Numbered from the stretch's first letter, positions 28,221-37,500 are shown. The stretch: DNA of 64,000 nucleotides from Nereida sp965655635 (GCF_965655635.1 NZ_CBFHHE010000004.1:1-64000); one strand, 5' to 3'. Notes: a model not told the origin generated them from the sequence alone. Translations and numbers: made by a program.

Positions 28221-28448
28221 TCAAATCGTGAAGGTGGGGCAGGGGATGCCAGCGGGATATGAGTATTTGGCCCAAAGCGAAGCATAATCTGCTTGGCTGT
28301 AATTTGGGCTTAACCAAGAGGTGCTAATGCTTGCGGCGCGGTACAGGCTGGAGAGCCGATGACCGTCCGAAGCGAAGCCCCCAACGTGCGCTGCAGCGCG
28401 CATTGGGGCTTCCACTTCGCTTTGGTTGAAATACTCAAATCCTGACAT
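28221..28448 (-). CDS. Small protein of unknown function inside the beta-oxidation operon
   Basis: A 75-residue frame (MSGFEYFNQSEVEAP...) begins 23 bases after the acyl-CoA dehydrogenase stop, with GGAG 6 bases before the ATG. It ends 48 bases before fadA. The position and ribosome site support a real gene. Against it, the DNA at about 28374-28420 forms a strong imperfect hairpin (AAGCCCCCAACGTGCGC against GCGCGCATTGGGGCTT), so this could instead be an intergenic structure with a chance frame. No family is recognised. Confidence 0.42.
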   Translation of the reverse strand: MSGFEYFNQSEVEAPMRAAAHVGGFASDGHRLSSLYRAASISTSWLSPNYSQADYASLWAKYSYPAGIPCPTFTI

Positions 28449-28471
28449 CTGCTGCTCCGGCAAGGGGTGGT

Positions 28472-30250
28472 TCAGAACTGTTCGGCTTCAAGGGCCATAA
28501 CAGTGTCCGCACCGCTTTCGATACGTGCCAAGTGGGTTGCTGTGATCGGCAAGCATCGCGCCATGTAATATTTACCAGTGGCGATTTTGGCCTCGTAAAA
28601 ACTTGTGTCTGAGGCGCCAGCATCCAGAGCCGCATAGGCCGCTTTGCCCATCTTGGCCCAGACCAGCCCCATGCAGACCTGACCGAATAAGTGCATGAAG
28701 TCATAGCTTCCTGACAGAGCATTATTGGGGTTTTTCATCCCGTTTTGCATGAAATACATCCCCGCCGCCTGCAGGTCTTTTGATGCGGCTTTCAGGGGTA
28801 TCAGGAAGTGGGTGTTCAGCGCCTCGTGTTCGGCGTTGTCTTTGATGAAAGACTTTACCAACTCGAAGAACGCCATAACCGTTTTACCACCATTCAGCCC
28901 AAGCTTGCGTCCCACCAGATCAAGGGATTGCACGCCGTTGGTGCCCTCATAGATCATGGTAATACGCGCATCGCGTACAAACTGCTCAAGGCCCCATTCG
29001 CGGGTGAAACCGCTGCCGCCAAGCGTTTGTTGCGCGTTAACGGCGGTTTCAAACCCTTTGTCGGTCAGGAACCCTTTGATGATGGGGGTCAACAGCGAGA
29101 TCATCGCTTCGGCCTCGGCATCATTTTCGCGCACGGCTTGGTCAATCATAGTAGCGCCCCAGAACGTGAACGCGCGCGCGCCCTCAACAAAGGCTTTTTG
29201 TTCCATCAAGTTGCGGCGCACATCAGGGTGCACAATGATCGGGTCTGCGGGCTTTTCAGGCGCTTTGGCACCTGTGAAATCGCGGCCCTGAAGACGGTCT
29301 TGGGCAAAAGCAGCAGCGTTTTGATAGGCCACAACACCCTGGGCATAGCCTTGCAGGCCGACACCGATGCGCGCTTCGTTCATCATGGTGAACATTGCAC
29401 GCATGCCTTTGTTTTTCTCACCAATCAGGTAGCCGGTCGCCCCGTCATAGTTCATCACGCAGGTGGCATTGCCGTGGATGCCCATTTTCTTTTCCAGCCC
29501 ACCGCAAGACAGATCATTGCGCGCGCCCAGGCTGCCATCCTCATTGACCAGAAACGTTGGCACAATAAACAAAGACACGCCTTTGATATCATCCGGCTCA
29601 CCCGGAATTTTGGCCAGAACCAGATGCACGATGTTGTCGACCATGTCGTGCTCACCGGCTGAGATCCAAATCTTTTGACCGCTAATTTTATAGCTGCCGT
29701 CCTCTTGGGGGGCGGCTTTGGTGCGCATTAGGCCAAGGTCCGTGCCGCAGTGGGGTTCGGTCAGGTTCATGGTCCCGCCCCATTTGCCCGCGATCATGTT
29801 GGGCAGATAGGTTTGTTTTTGCGCATCCGTGCCGTGCGCCACGATCGCCGACATCGCCCCGTGGGCCAAGCCTTGGTACATGTTGAACGCCATGTTGGCA
29901 GAGCTGAACATTTCACCCACGGCGGTTTGCACAATGTAAGGCATCCCTTGGCCGCCGTATTCCTCGGGCATATCAAGGCCCATCCAGCCCCCTTCGGCTA
30001 CGGTTTCGAACGCCTCTTTGAACCCGTCAGGGGTGCGCACAACGCCGTTTTCAAGGGTGCAGCCTTGCTCATCGCCAATGGGGTTCAGTGGGGCTGTGAC
30101 GTCCATCGCCAACTTGCCGGCTTCTTCCAGAACGGCGCTGGTGAAATCTGCATCAAGGTCGGCGTAGCCGCGTGTGCTAAGCTCGGAAATGCGCAGTGTC
30201 TCGTGCAGCACAAACGCCATGTCTTTGGTGGGGGCGGTGTAATGGGGCAT
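28472..30250 (-). CDS. Acyl-CoA dehydrogenase (FadE/DmdC-like)
   Basis: An FAD enzyme introducing the trans-2 double bond. 592 residues, the long form with an N-terminal extension (PHYTAPTKDMAFVLHETLRI). EPHCGTDLGLMRTKA near 165 is the FAD-binding motif, ISAGEHDM lies near 195, and MIYEGTNGVQSLDLVGRKL near 430 carries the catalytic Glu region. The same architecture is shared by DmdC (methylmercaptopropionyl-CoA dehydrogenase). The fadA/fadB context argues for fatty-acid oxidation here. Confidence 0.92.
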   Translation of the reverse strand: MPHYTAPTKDMAFVLHETLRISELSTRGYADLDADFTSAVLEEAGKLAMDVTAPLNPIGDEQGCTLENGVVRTPDGFKEAFETVAEGGWMGLDMPEEYGGQGMPYIVQTAVGEMFSSANMAFNMYQGLAHGAMSAIVAHGTDAQKQTYLPNMIAGKWGGTMNLTEPHCGTDLGLMRTKAAPQEDGSYKISGQKIWISAGEHDMVDNIVHLVLAKIPGEPDDIKGVSLFIVPTFLVNEDGSLGARNDLSCGGLEKKMGIHGNATCVMNYDGATGYLIGEKNKGMRAMFTMMNEARIGVGLQGYAQGVVAYQNAAAFAQDRLQGRDFTGAKAPEKPADPIIVHPDVRRNLMEQKAFVEGARAFTFWGATMIDQAVRENDAEAEAMISLLTPIIKGFLTDKGFETAVNAQQTLGGSGFTREWGLEQFVRDARITMIYEGTNGVQSLDLVGRKLGLNGGKTVMAFFELVKSFIKDNAEHEALNTHFLIPLKAASKDLQAAGMYFMQNGMKNPNNALSGSYDFMHLFGQVCMGLVWAKMGKAAYAALDAGASDTSFYEAKIATGKYYMARCLPITATHLARIESGADTVMALEAEQF

Positions 30251-30277
30251 AACGGATCTCTCCCTGATCGGTACTTT

Positions 30278-30748
30278 TTAGTTAGGTGTTTCGTTTGCGT
30301 TGCTGGCGATAATTACAGCCCCCCACGCAAGTTGTTCTTTGAGGTCTTCGATTGCCTCGGTCAGTTCATCGCGCTGGGCGATCATCGCGTTTAGGCGGTC
30401 TTGAGCAATCTGGTAGGTGCGCTTTAGCTGGGTCTGCTGCTGGTCGCCCATGTCATACAGATCCAGCAACTGGCGGATGTCCTCTAGGCTGAACCCAAAG
30501 CGTTTGCCGCGCAAAATCAGCTTGAGCCGCGCGCGGTCACGTTTGGTGAAAAGGCGGCGTTGGCCTTCGCGGATCGGGAACAGCAGTTCCTTGGCCTCAT
30601 AAAAGCGCAACGTGCGGGCGGTGACGTCAAATGCCTCGCACATTTCACGGATGCTCATCATGCGGTCCGTGACGAAAAGATCATCCGGCGTGGTGGCGCC
30701 AACAGAGGTGTGCGCCGACGTGATTTGGGGGGTGTCTACATGTGTCAT
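30278..30748 (-). CDS. MerR-family transcriptional regulator of beta-oxidation
   Basis: About 156 residues. A 35-residue leader is followed by a MerR winged helix (MMSIREMCEAFDVTARTLRF, YEAKELLFP, RRLFTKRDRARLKLILRGKR) and then a coiled-coil dimerisation helix. There are no metal cysteines at the C-terminus, which fits the LiuR/acyl-CoA-responsive branch. It lies directly upstream of the acyl-CoA dehydrogenase, and its own promoter contains a palindromic operator (30769-30784), suggesting autoregulation. I prefer ATG 30748 to a TTG at 30754. Confidence 0.88.
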   Translation of the reverse strand: MTHVDTPQITSAHTSVGATTPDDLFVTDRMMSIREMCEAFDVTARTLRFYEAKELLFPIREGQRRLFTKRDRARLKLILRGKRFGFSLEDIRQLLDLYDMGDQQQTQLKRTYQIAQDRLNAMIAQRDELTEAIEDLKEQLAWGAVIIASNANETPN

Positions 30749-30768
30749 GCCCAAGTGCTAGCAAACAG

Positions 30769-30784
30769 TTGACGTTAACGTAAA
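30769..30784. promoter_or_regulatory. MerR/LiuR-like operator TTGACGTTAACGTAAA
   Basis: A near-perfect 16-base palindrome (one mismatched pair) centred on GTTAAC, 21 bases before the ATG of the MerR gene. It is close to the TTTACGTTAACGTAAA-type consensus described for LiuR-class MerR regulators of acyl-CoA catabolism in proteobacteria. It is a single copy, placed to overlap the promoter of the operon running to fadB. Confidence 0.65.
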
Positions 30785-30927
30785 TGTAACGCCGCGTCAC
30801 TTTTCGCAAGGTAAACAACTCGTGAATCAAACATGAATAATTAACCAGTTTCCATGGCCTAAAGCGCCCTGAAATTAGCAAAAATCGCTGTGTTTATTGG
30901 GATTTTGTACCGGCTACTCAGGTGCGC

Positions 30928-31302
30928 TTAGGACGAAATCTCATCTGCTGTAAGATTCCGCAGGCGGCGCAACTCTTCGGTGGTTTCAACCAATTGGCGC
31001 TGCTGTTCTTCCAGTTCGGCCAGTTGCACATCAGCCAGCTCAACCCATGCGCGCATCTGAGTCTCTGTGCCCTCGTGATCATAGATCAATAGCCACTGAC
31101 GGATATCTTCAAGCGGGAAACCAAAGCGGCGACCGCGCAAAATAAGCGTCATGCGGGCACATTCACGGGTGCTGTAAAAGCGCGCGCGGCCTTCTTTGCG
31201 GGGGGTCAGAAGATCAATGTACTCGTAATAGCGCAGGGTGCGCGGCGTGACGTTAAACCGGGTACACATCTCTTTGAAGTTGAGGTCTTCGGTCGTGTTC
31301 AC
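30928..31302 (-). CDS. MerR-family transcriptional regulator (second copy)
   Basis: 124 residues: helix-turn-helix LNFKEMCTRFNVTPRTLRYYE, wing RARFYSTRECARMTLILRGR and a C-terminal coiled coil (ADVQLAELEEQQRQLVETTE). It shares the RGxRFGFxLEDIRQ segment with the MerR protein encoded just downstream, so the two are recent paralogues. The probable start is GTG 31302, with AGGAG 10 bases upstream. It is co-directional with the downstream MerR gene but separated by about 180 bases. Confidence 0.85.
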   Translation of the reverse strand: MNTTEDLNFKEMCTRFNVTPRTLRYYEYIDLLTPRKEGRARFYSTRECARMTLILRGRRFGFPLEDIRQWLLIYDHEGTETQMRAWVELADVQLAELEEQQRQLVETTEELRRLRNLTADEISS

Positions 31303-31498
31303 GGGGCAAATACTCCTGAAAATCTATTCTGACATTACGGCAAGTCGGGGGCAGCTTGCAACCGCTTCGCCAGTGGCGCATCACTAAATAGACTTGCACA
31401 AGGTGTTTGGCAGGTGAATGTTGCGTATGCGCGGGTCTGCATAATTTTGTGCCCGCTGCACCGCGCTTTGTGATGCGCACTGACGGAGAGCCGCTGAG

Positions 31499-31939
31499 AT
31501 GACCACCCCTGAAAATGCTGACCGCCAAGCGCGGATTGCTGCGCAATTTATCGCGGCGATTCCACATTCGACTGCCTTGGGTATGCAGGTACAAAGCGTG
31601 TCCGGAGGGGTGGCTGAAATCACCATGCCGTATGACAAAAAACTGGTGGGAGACCCTGCCACAGGGGTGATCCACGGGGGGGCCGTATCGGCGTTGATGG
31701 ATACGTGCGGCGGGGCTGCGGTGCTGTGCCATGACGCGGGGCCCATCGGGACAGCGACCATTGATTTGCGTATCGATTACATGCGCGCGGCCACGCCAGG
31801 TCAGACCATTACAGCGCGCGCGGAATGCTATCACGTCACGCGGTCTGTCGCGTTCGTGCGGGCCACGGCGGTGGATGAAGACACGGGGCGGCCCGTGGCC
31901 ACGGCAACCGGTGCCTTTACGGTGGAGTTTGCGAAATGA
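31499..31939 (+). CDS. PaaI-family hotdog thioesterase
   Basis: 146 residues with the hotdog-fold signature GVIHGGAVSALMDTCGGAA (about 60-78), where the Asp/His region hydrolyses acyl-CoA thioesters. It is likely a housekeeping or phenylacetate-type acyl-CoA hydrolase; the substrate is unknown. It overlaps the second thioesterase by 4 bases and is divergent from the MerR/beta-oxidation block. Confidence 0.85.
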   Translation: MTTPENADRQARIAAQFIAAIPHSTALGMQVQSVSGGVAEITMPYDKKLVGDPATGVIHGGAVSALMDTCGGAAVLCHDAGPIGTATIDLRIDYMRAATPGQTITARAECYHVTRSVAFVRATAVDEDTGRPVATATGAFTVEFAK

Positions 31940-32493
31940 GCGCGTCTGACAAAAACACCCGCCCCGCGCCCGAACCAGTTCAGGTGGTCAAACAGCGTCG
32001 TGACCGCGCGCTTCAGGCGTTGGTGTCGGGCATTCCTTATGTGCAGTTTTTGGGCATTGAATTTGACCGACGCGGAGATGAGCTGACGGCAACGCTGCGC
32101 TATGATCCCAAGTTGATCGGCAATCCGCTTTTGCCCGCGATACACGGCGGGGCAACGGCGGCTTTTCTGGAAACAGCGGCGATTATTGAACTGGGCTGGG
32201 CGCGTGTCTGGAGCGACGTGGAAAGCGGTGCGCTGGACGTTGAGGCGATGACACCTGAGAGCCTGCCGCGCTTGCCCAAGACGATAGATTTTACTGTAGA
32301 TTACCTGCGGTCGGGCTTGCCCCGCGATGCGTATGCACGGGCGCGGATCAACCGATCGGGGCGGCGGTTTGCCTCTGTGCATGTTGAGGCGTGGCAAGAC
32401 AATCGCAGCAAGCTTTTCGCCCAAGGGACAGGCCACTTCGTGATGCCAGAGCGAAATGATGGCGCAGATGCAGCCGCACGTGATCGCGGGTGA
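31936..32493 (+). CDS. PaaI-family hotdog thioesterase, second copy
   Basis: 185 residues. The core PAIHGGATAAFLETAAIIEL matches the hotdog thioesterase motif but with Glu in place of Asp at the catalytic position, as in some PaaI members. It has an N-terminal leader of about 25 residues and a central insert (SDVESGALDVEAMTPESLPR). Translational overlaps on both sides place it in a three-gene unit with the MATE pump. Confidence 0.8.
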   Translation: MSASDKNTRPAPEPVQVVKQRRDRALQALVSGIPYVQFLGIEFDRRGDELTATLRYDPKLIGNPLLPAIHGGATAAFLETAAIIELGWARVWSDVESGALDVEAMTPESLPRLPKTIDFTVDYLRSGLPRDAYARARINRSGRRFASVHVEAWQDNRSKLFAQGTGHFVMPERNDGADAAARDRG

Positions 32494-33848
32494 GTGCCCA
32501 AGCGCCTGATCCCAAAGCGCAGCCCCCCGAGGATGCAGCCGCTGGTCCTTTGACCCATAAACGTGTGCTGCACATCGCGCTTCCGATTGTGCTGTCTAAC
32601 GCTACGGTGCCGATTTTGGGCGCTGTTGATACGGGCGTTGTGGGGCAAATTGGCGATCCTGTGCCTATCGGGGCTGTGGGGATCGGTGCGATAATTCTAA
32701 GTGCGATTTATTGGGTTTTCGGGTTCTTGCGCATGGGCACAGCGGGTCTGACGGCACAGGCCGCCGGTGCACGCGACGAAGGCGAGATGGCGGCGTTACT
32801 CTCGCGGGCGATGTTGATCGGGATTGGGGCTGGCATTGTGATCATTGCTGCCCAAGTGGCCTTTTTTGCAGGGGCGTTCATGATTTCGCCTGCCAGTCCG
32901 CAGGTTGAGGGGCTGGCCCGCGAATACATGAGCATCCGTGTCTGGTCCGCGCCTGCGGCCATTGCGCTTTACGGCATTACCGGTTGGTTGGTGGGGCGCG
33001 AAAACACCATGGGCGTGTTTGCCATTCAGCTGTTGGTAAACCTTGCTAACATGGGGTTAAGCGTGCTGTTGGGGCTGAAACTTGGCTGGGGTGTAAGCGG
33101 CGTGGCGTGGGCTACAGTGCTTGCCGAGTGGTCCGGTTTGGCTTTTGGGCTGTGGCTGTGCCGCGGGGTGTTTTGGGGTCCCTATTGGCGCAGTGTGGCG
33201 CGGGTTTTTGATAAAGCGCGTTTGGTCAATATGATGTCCGTCAACACAGACATTATGATCCGGTCCGTGTTGTTACAGGCGATTTTCGTATCTTTTCTGT
33301 TTTTCGGATCGGGGATGGGCAATGTGGATTTGGCCGCAAACCAGATCCTTTTGCAGTTTTTATACGTGACGGCCTACGCCATGGACGGGTTTGCGTTTGC
33401 CGCCGAGGCGATCGTGGGCCGCGCGATGGGCGCACGCGATCCGGCTCGGTTGCGGCGTGGGGCTATTTTGACAAGTGGATGGGGTTTGGGCATTTGCGCG
33501 GTGTTGGCGCTGGCTTTTGCGCTGGCTGGTGGGGCTGTGATTGATGTGATGACCACGGCGCCCGATGTGCGCGCAGCGGCGCGAGAGTATCTGCCATATA
33601 TGGTTGCCGCACCCCTGCTTGGCACCGCGTCATGGATGCTGGATGGCATTTTCATTGGGGCCACCCGCAGCCGCGATATGCGCAACATGATGCTGGTCTC
33701 GGCGCTGATTTATTTTGCCGGTGCGGTGGTGCTGTTGCCGATCCTTGGAAATCACGGCCTGTGGCTGTGTTTACTGCTGAGTTTTGTGGCGCGCGGCATT
33801 ACGTTGGGTCTGCGGTATCCGGCCCTTGAGCGGGCCGCGGCGCGCTGA
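32490..33848 (+). CDS. MATE-family efflux transporter (DinF-like)
   Basis: 452 residues with about twelve membrane segments in two MatE halves (about 25-240 and 245-440). The start is a GTG overlapping the preceding stop (GTGA). The DinF-like N-terminus (VLHIALPIVLSNATVPILGA, VDTGVVGQIG) is clear. It would export drugs or metabolites using H+ or Na+; the substrate is not predictable. Confidence 0.88.
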   Translation: MSAQAPDPKAQPPEDAAAGPLTHKRVLHIALPIVLSNATVPILGAVDTGVVGQIGDPVPIGAVGIGAIILSAIYWVFGFLRMGTAGLTAQAAGARDEGEMAALLSRAMLIGIGAGIVIIAAQVAFFAGAFMISPASPQVEGLAREYMSIRVWSAPAAIALYGITGWLVGRENTMGVFAIQLLVNLANMGLSVLLGLKLGWGVSGVAWATVLAEWSGLAFGLWLCRGVFWGPYWRSVARVFDKARLVNMMSVNTDIMIRSVLLQAIFVSFLFFGSGMGNVDLAANQILLQFLYVTAYAMDGFAFAAEAIVGRAMGARDPARLRRGAILTSGWGLGICAVLALAFALAGGAVIDVMTTAPDVRAAAREYLPYMVAAPLLGTASWMLDGIFIGATRSRDMRNMMLVSALIYFAGAVVLLPILGNHGLWLCLLLSFVARGITLGLRYPALERAAAR

Positions 33849-34901
33849 TCAAAGCCAGCGGTCGCGGTCTGTGCCAACAGCGTCTTTGACGTTGTCGAAC
33901 CCGTCTTGGCGCAAAAGCGTATCCACCCCGTTTGCGAGATCACGGACCAACGAAAGGCCGCCGTAAACCAAACCGGAATAAAGCTGCACCGCAGAGGCGC
34001 CCGCTTTGATTTTGGCATAGGCCTGTGCTGGTGTGGCCACGCCGCCCACACCAATAAGCGGGATATCCGTCAGACCAAAGAGCCGCGCCAGAACCCGCGT
34101 GGACATCTCGAAGAGTGGTTGGCCCGACAGCCCGCCAGCTTCATGTGCGTGTGCAGAATTTAACCCGTCGCGGCGCAGGGTAGTGTTGGTGGCGATGATC
34201 GCATCAAGGCCCGCGTCGTTTGCGACTTCTGCCACATCCGCAATGTCTGCATCGCTGAGATCCGGCGCGATTTTGAGGAACACGGGCGTTGTGCCGCGCA
34301 CCGCCATTACGCCCGCCAGCAATTCGGCGAGGGCCGCTTTGCCTTGCAGGTCACGCAGCTTTTCGGTGTTAGGGCTTGAAACGTTCACGGTGGCAAAATC
34401 AACCACGTCGCGGACCCGCTCCATCACGGTAGCGAAATCTGCTGCGCGGTCTGTGCTGTTTTTGTTGGCGCCAAGGTTTAAGCCCACGGGGATCGCGCCA
34501 TCTGTTGTGGTTTTGCGCGCCGCCAGACGGGTTGCGATGGCGTCCATACCGTCATTGTTAAAGCCAAAACGGTTGATCACCGCAGCATCTTCGGCCAGCC
34601 GGAAAAGGCGGGGTTTGGGGTTGCCCGGCTGGGGGCGGGGCGTCGCGGCACCCACTTCCAAAAAGCCGAAACCCGCCTGCTGAAGCTTGCCAATGGCTTG
34701 TGCGTTTTTGTCAAAGCCCGCGGCAAGGCCGATGGGGTTGGCAATGTTGATGCCCGCAATTTGAGTTGCCAGCCGCGCGTTCGTGACAGGGCCGGGCGTT
34801 GGGGCGAGGCCTGCGTTGAGCGCTTTCAGCGACAATCCGTGGGCGGTTTCAGGATCAAAGCTGCGCAGAACGCGCATGCCAATGGTTTCGATTATGCTCA
34901 T
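33849..34901 (-). CDS. pyrD: Dihydroorotate dehydrogenase (quinone), class 2
   Basis: It oxidises dihydroorotate to orotate using the quinone pool, at the inner membrane face. 350 residues: ANPIGLAAGFDKN (FMN site) near 55, FLEVGAATPRPQPGNPKPR near 77, NRFGFNNDGMD, VNVSSPNTEKLRDLQ with the catalytic Ser of class 2, and VGGVATPAQAYAKIKAGAS near 300. The ATG at 34901 overlaps the stop of the DUF952 gene by 4 bases, which supports this start. Confidence 0.95.
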   Translation of the reverse strand: MSIIETIGMRVLRSFDPETAHGLSLKALNAGLAPTPGPVTNARLATQIAGINIANPIGLAAGFDKNAQAIGKLQQAGFGFLEVGAATPRPQPGNPKPRLFRLAEDAAVINRFGFNNDGMDAIATRLAARKTTTDGAIPVGLNLGANKNSTDRAADFATVMERVRDVVDFATVNVSSPNTEKLRDLQGKAALAELLAGVMAVRGTTPVFLKIAPDLSDADIADVAEVANDAGLDAIIATNTTLRRDGLNSAHAHEAGGLSGQPLFEMSTRVLARLFGLTDIPLIGVGGVATPAQAYAKIKAGASAVQLYSGLVYGGLSLVRDLANGVDTLLRQDGFDNVKDAVGTDRDRWL

Positions 34902-35236
34902 GTCATATCCGCCGGAAAACGATGTTGCGCGCCATCCCATGGCAGGGGCACGGCCCATTTTGCCTCGTCCAGACGAAGGTCGCGGTAAAGGTGGGGGAAA
35001 AAATCACCGCCGCGTGAGGGTTCCCACTTCAGCGCGTCGCCCAAGTTGTCGGTGTCATAGGCCAGTAGCCACAGGTCTTCGACAGCTGCAAACCATTTGG
35101 ACGCGGTTTCGCCTGCCTGTGCTGCTGTTGAGAAGTGGACATAGCCATCGGCGACATCAATCGGCGCGCCTTGGGTCTGGCCCGCGTCTTGGAGGGCGGC
35201 CCATTCATCTGACCGCATGATTTTATAGATCAACAT
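34898..35236 (-). CDS. DUF952-family protein
   Basis: 112 residues. The pattern YKIMRSDEWAAL, ADGYVHFSTAAQAGETASKW and FFPHLYRDLRL is that of DUF952, a small cytosolic family of unknown function related to ADP-ribosyl-binding folds. It is translationally coupled to pyrD, a common arrangement in roseobacters. Confidence 0.85.
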   Translation of the reverse strand: MLIYKIMRSDEWAALQDAGQTQGAPIDVADGYVHFSTAAQAGETASKWFAAVEDLWLLAYDTDNLGDALKWEPSRGGDFFPHLYRDLRLDEAKWAVPLPWDGAQHRFPADMT

Positions 35237-35379
35237 GGGGCTTCAAGTGCCGGCGAAATGTGCAGCCGTCAAGCATCTGTTACGTTATTGGCCCATGAAG
35301 TGGCCATGGTAGGCGATGTCTACTGGACACAATTCAAAGGGTGCGCCACGCTTGCGCTATCTGACAAAGGGGATTCCAC

Positions 35380-36957
35380 ATGATTAATCGTCTGCTTACT
35401 TCTGTCGCTGCTTTGGCAGTGAGTGCTGGGGCTGCTGCCGCTGACTATTCACTGACCATTTTGCACACAAACGACTTTCACGCCCGCTTTGAGCCGATCA
35501 GTAAATATGATGGTCCGTGCTCGGCGGAAGATAACACCGAAGGCAAGTGTTTTGGCGGCTCTGCCCGTTTGGTAACAGCTGTTGAAGACGCACGTGCGCG
35601 CAGCAACAACTTTATTCTTGTGGATGGCGGCGATCAGTTTCAGGGGTCACTCTTTTATACGTATTATAAAGGCAAAGTTGCCGCCGAGATGATGAACAAA
35701 ATGGGCTATGACGGGATGACCGTGGGTAACCACGAGTTTGACGACGGCCCAGAAGTGTTGCGCGGTTTCATGGATGCGGTGGATTTCCCGGTCTTGATGT
35801 CAAATGCGGACTTTTCGGCAGAGCCTGCTTTGGCGGATAAATTGCTGAAATCTACAGTGATCGAGCGCGACGGTGAGAAGATTGGCATTATCGGTCTGAC
35901 CCCAGAAGACACAGATGAGCTCGCCTCACCAGGTCCGAACATCAGCTTCAGTGACCCTGTCACCGCCGTGCAGGGCGAAGTGGACCGTCTAAGCGCGCAA
36001 GGCATCAACAAGATTGTTGTGCTGTCACACTCTGGCTTTGATGTGGACAAGCGCGTTGCTGCAAATGTGACGGGTGTTGATGTGATCGTGGGCGGTCACT
36101 CAAACACGTTGCTGTCAAACACCCAAGAGCGCGCGGTCGACGTTTATCCCGTGATGGTTGGCGACACAGCCATTGTGCAGGCCTATGCATACGGCAAGTT
36201 TTTAGGCGAATTGAACGTGACTTTCGACGATGCGGGCGTGATCACCCAAGCGGTGGGCGAGCCGATCATCACATCGTCTGAAGTGGGTGAAGACGCGGGC
36301 ACTGTGGCACGCATTGCCGAGTTGGCCGCACCCCTTGATGAGATCCGCCAGAAAGTTGTGGCCAGTGCTGCAGCCCCGATTGAAGGCGACCGAGCAGTGT
36401 GTCGCGTGATGGAATGCGCCATGGGTAACTTGGTGGCGGACGCCATGCTTGAGCGCGTTGCAGACCAAGGTGTGACAATCGCGATTGCGAACTCTGGCGG
36501 TTTGCGGGCCAGCATCGACGCAGGCGAAGTGACAATGGGCGAAGTTTTCACTGTGCTGCCGTTCCAAAACACATTATCGACGTTCCAGATTGATGGCGCG
36601 GGTGTCATTGCGGCACTTGAAAACGGTGTGAGCCAGCTTGAAGAAGTAAAAGGCCGCTTTCCACAGGTTGCGGGCTTGAAGTTCACACTTGATCCCACGG
36701 TGGCACCAAACGAGGGTCGCATCCAAGATGTGATGGTGCAGACCGCATCTGGTTTTGTGGCGATTGATCCAGCGGCAACATATTCAGTTGTGACGAATAA
36801 CTATGTCCGCAACGGTGGTGACGGCTACAAAATGTTCGCAGGCGACGATAAAAATGCCTACGACTTTGGGCCGGACCTTGCCGATGTTGTTGCGGAATAC
36901 CTCGCAAAATCAGGTCCTTATGCGCCATACACAGATGGCCGTATTGCGGTAAAGTAG
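35380..36957 (+). CDS. Periplasmic 5'-nucleotidase / UshA-type metallophosphatase
   Basis: 525 residues. Signal peptide (cleavage after about AAA at 21), then a calcineurin-like metallophosphatase domain: HTNDFHARFEP (about 31), DGGDQFQGS (about 89), GNHEFD (about 117), SHSGFDVDKR (about 213), GGHSNT (about 232). The C-terminal 5'-nucleotidase substrate domain contains NSGGLRASIDAGEVTMGEVF. It likely recovers phosphate and nucleosides from extracellular nucleotides, feeding salvage. Its fold relates to SoxB, encoded further on. Confidence 0.92.
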   Translation: MINRLLTSVAALAVSAGAAAADYSLTILHTNDFHARFEPISKYDGPCSAEDNTEGKCFGGSARLVTAVEDARARSNNFILVDGGDQFQGSLFYTYYKGKVAAEMMNKMGYDGMTVGNHEFDDGPEVLRGFMDAVDFPVLMSNADFSAEPALADKLLKSTVIERDGEKIGIIGLTPEDTDELASPGPNISFSDPVTAVQGEVDRLSAQGINKIVVLSHSGFDVDKRVAANVTGVDVIVGGHSNTLLSNTQERAVDVYPVMVGDTAIVQAYAYGKFLGELNVTFDDAGVITQAVGEPIITSSEVGEDAGTVARIAELAAPLDEIRQKVVASAAAPIEGDRAVCRVMECAMGNLVADAMLERVADQGVTIAIANSGGLRASIDAGEVTMGEVFTVLPFQNTLSTFQIDGAGVIAALENGVSQLEEVKGRFPQVAGLKFTLDPTVAPNEGRIQDVMVQTASGFVAIDPAATYSVVTNNYVRNGGDGYKMFAGDDKNAYDFGPDLADVVAEYLAKSGPYAPYTDGRIAVK

Positions 36958-37316
36958 GCCTGTTGCATCAATGTCTAATCACGGCGCGTAGGGCTCCCTG
37001 CGCGCCGTTTTTGTTTGAATTTGATGGTGATTTGTTGGGGTAATTAGGTGGGGGACACACGGCGTTCGTATGCCCCCGTTATGAACGTGACCGGCACTAA
37101 TTAGTTAATAAACTATGTAGGAAGTCAGTCCATTTTTAGTATCTAGTTGCGACCAAGTAAAAATACGATGAATCTAGCGGACGAATTGTGAAATATTTGC
37201 ACATTCAATCGATTGGACGCGTGCAGGTGTGGTGATTAGCGGGTATCGGGTCTGTATGAACACATCACCTACAACCGCTTGACGATGGTCGCGCACTAAC
37301 TTATTCGGACAGCAGC
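36958..37316. other. Spacer before tRNA-Gly
   Basis: 359 bases holding the nucleotidase terminator (36981-37013) and an AT-rich stretch (about 37095-37200), probably the tRNA promoter region. No gene is seen. Confidence 0.6.
36981..37013 (+). terminator. Rho-independent terminator of the 5'-nucleotidase gene
   Basis: Stem ACGGCGCG (36981-36988) pairs with CGCGCCGT (37001-37008), with an inner GGG/CCC pair, followed by a T-run (about 37008-37012). Confidence 0.88.
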
Positions 37317-37390
37317 GCGGGTGTTGTGTAATGGTAAGACCTCAGCCTTCCAAGCTGATGATACGGGTTCGATTCCCGTCACCCGCTCCA
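37317..37390 (+). tRNA. tRNA-Gly (anticodon TCC)
   Basis: 74 bases including the encoded CCA. The acceptor stem GCGGGTG (37317-37323) pairs with CACCCGC (37380-37386). The anticodon loop CTTCCAA gives anticodon TCC, reading GGA/GGG. The T-arm GGGTTCGATTCCC is canonical. Confidence 0.96.
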
Positions 37391-37500
37391 ATCTACCCCT
37401 CTTAGATTTCGGACTGTGTGTCGCAGGGCACGGCTGTTGCTTGGCTTGCTCCTATGCGGGGGGAGGGCTATAGCGATCTCGCACTGATAATCGAGGCCCC

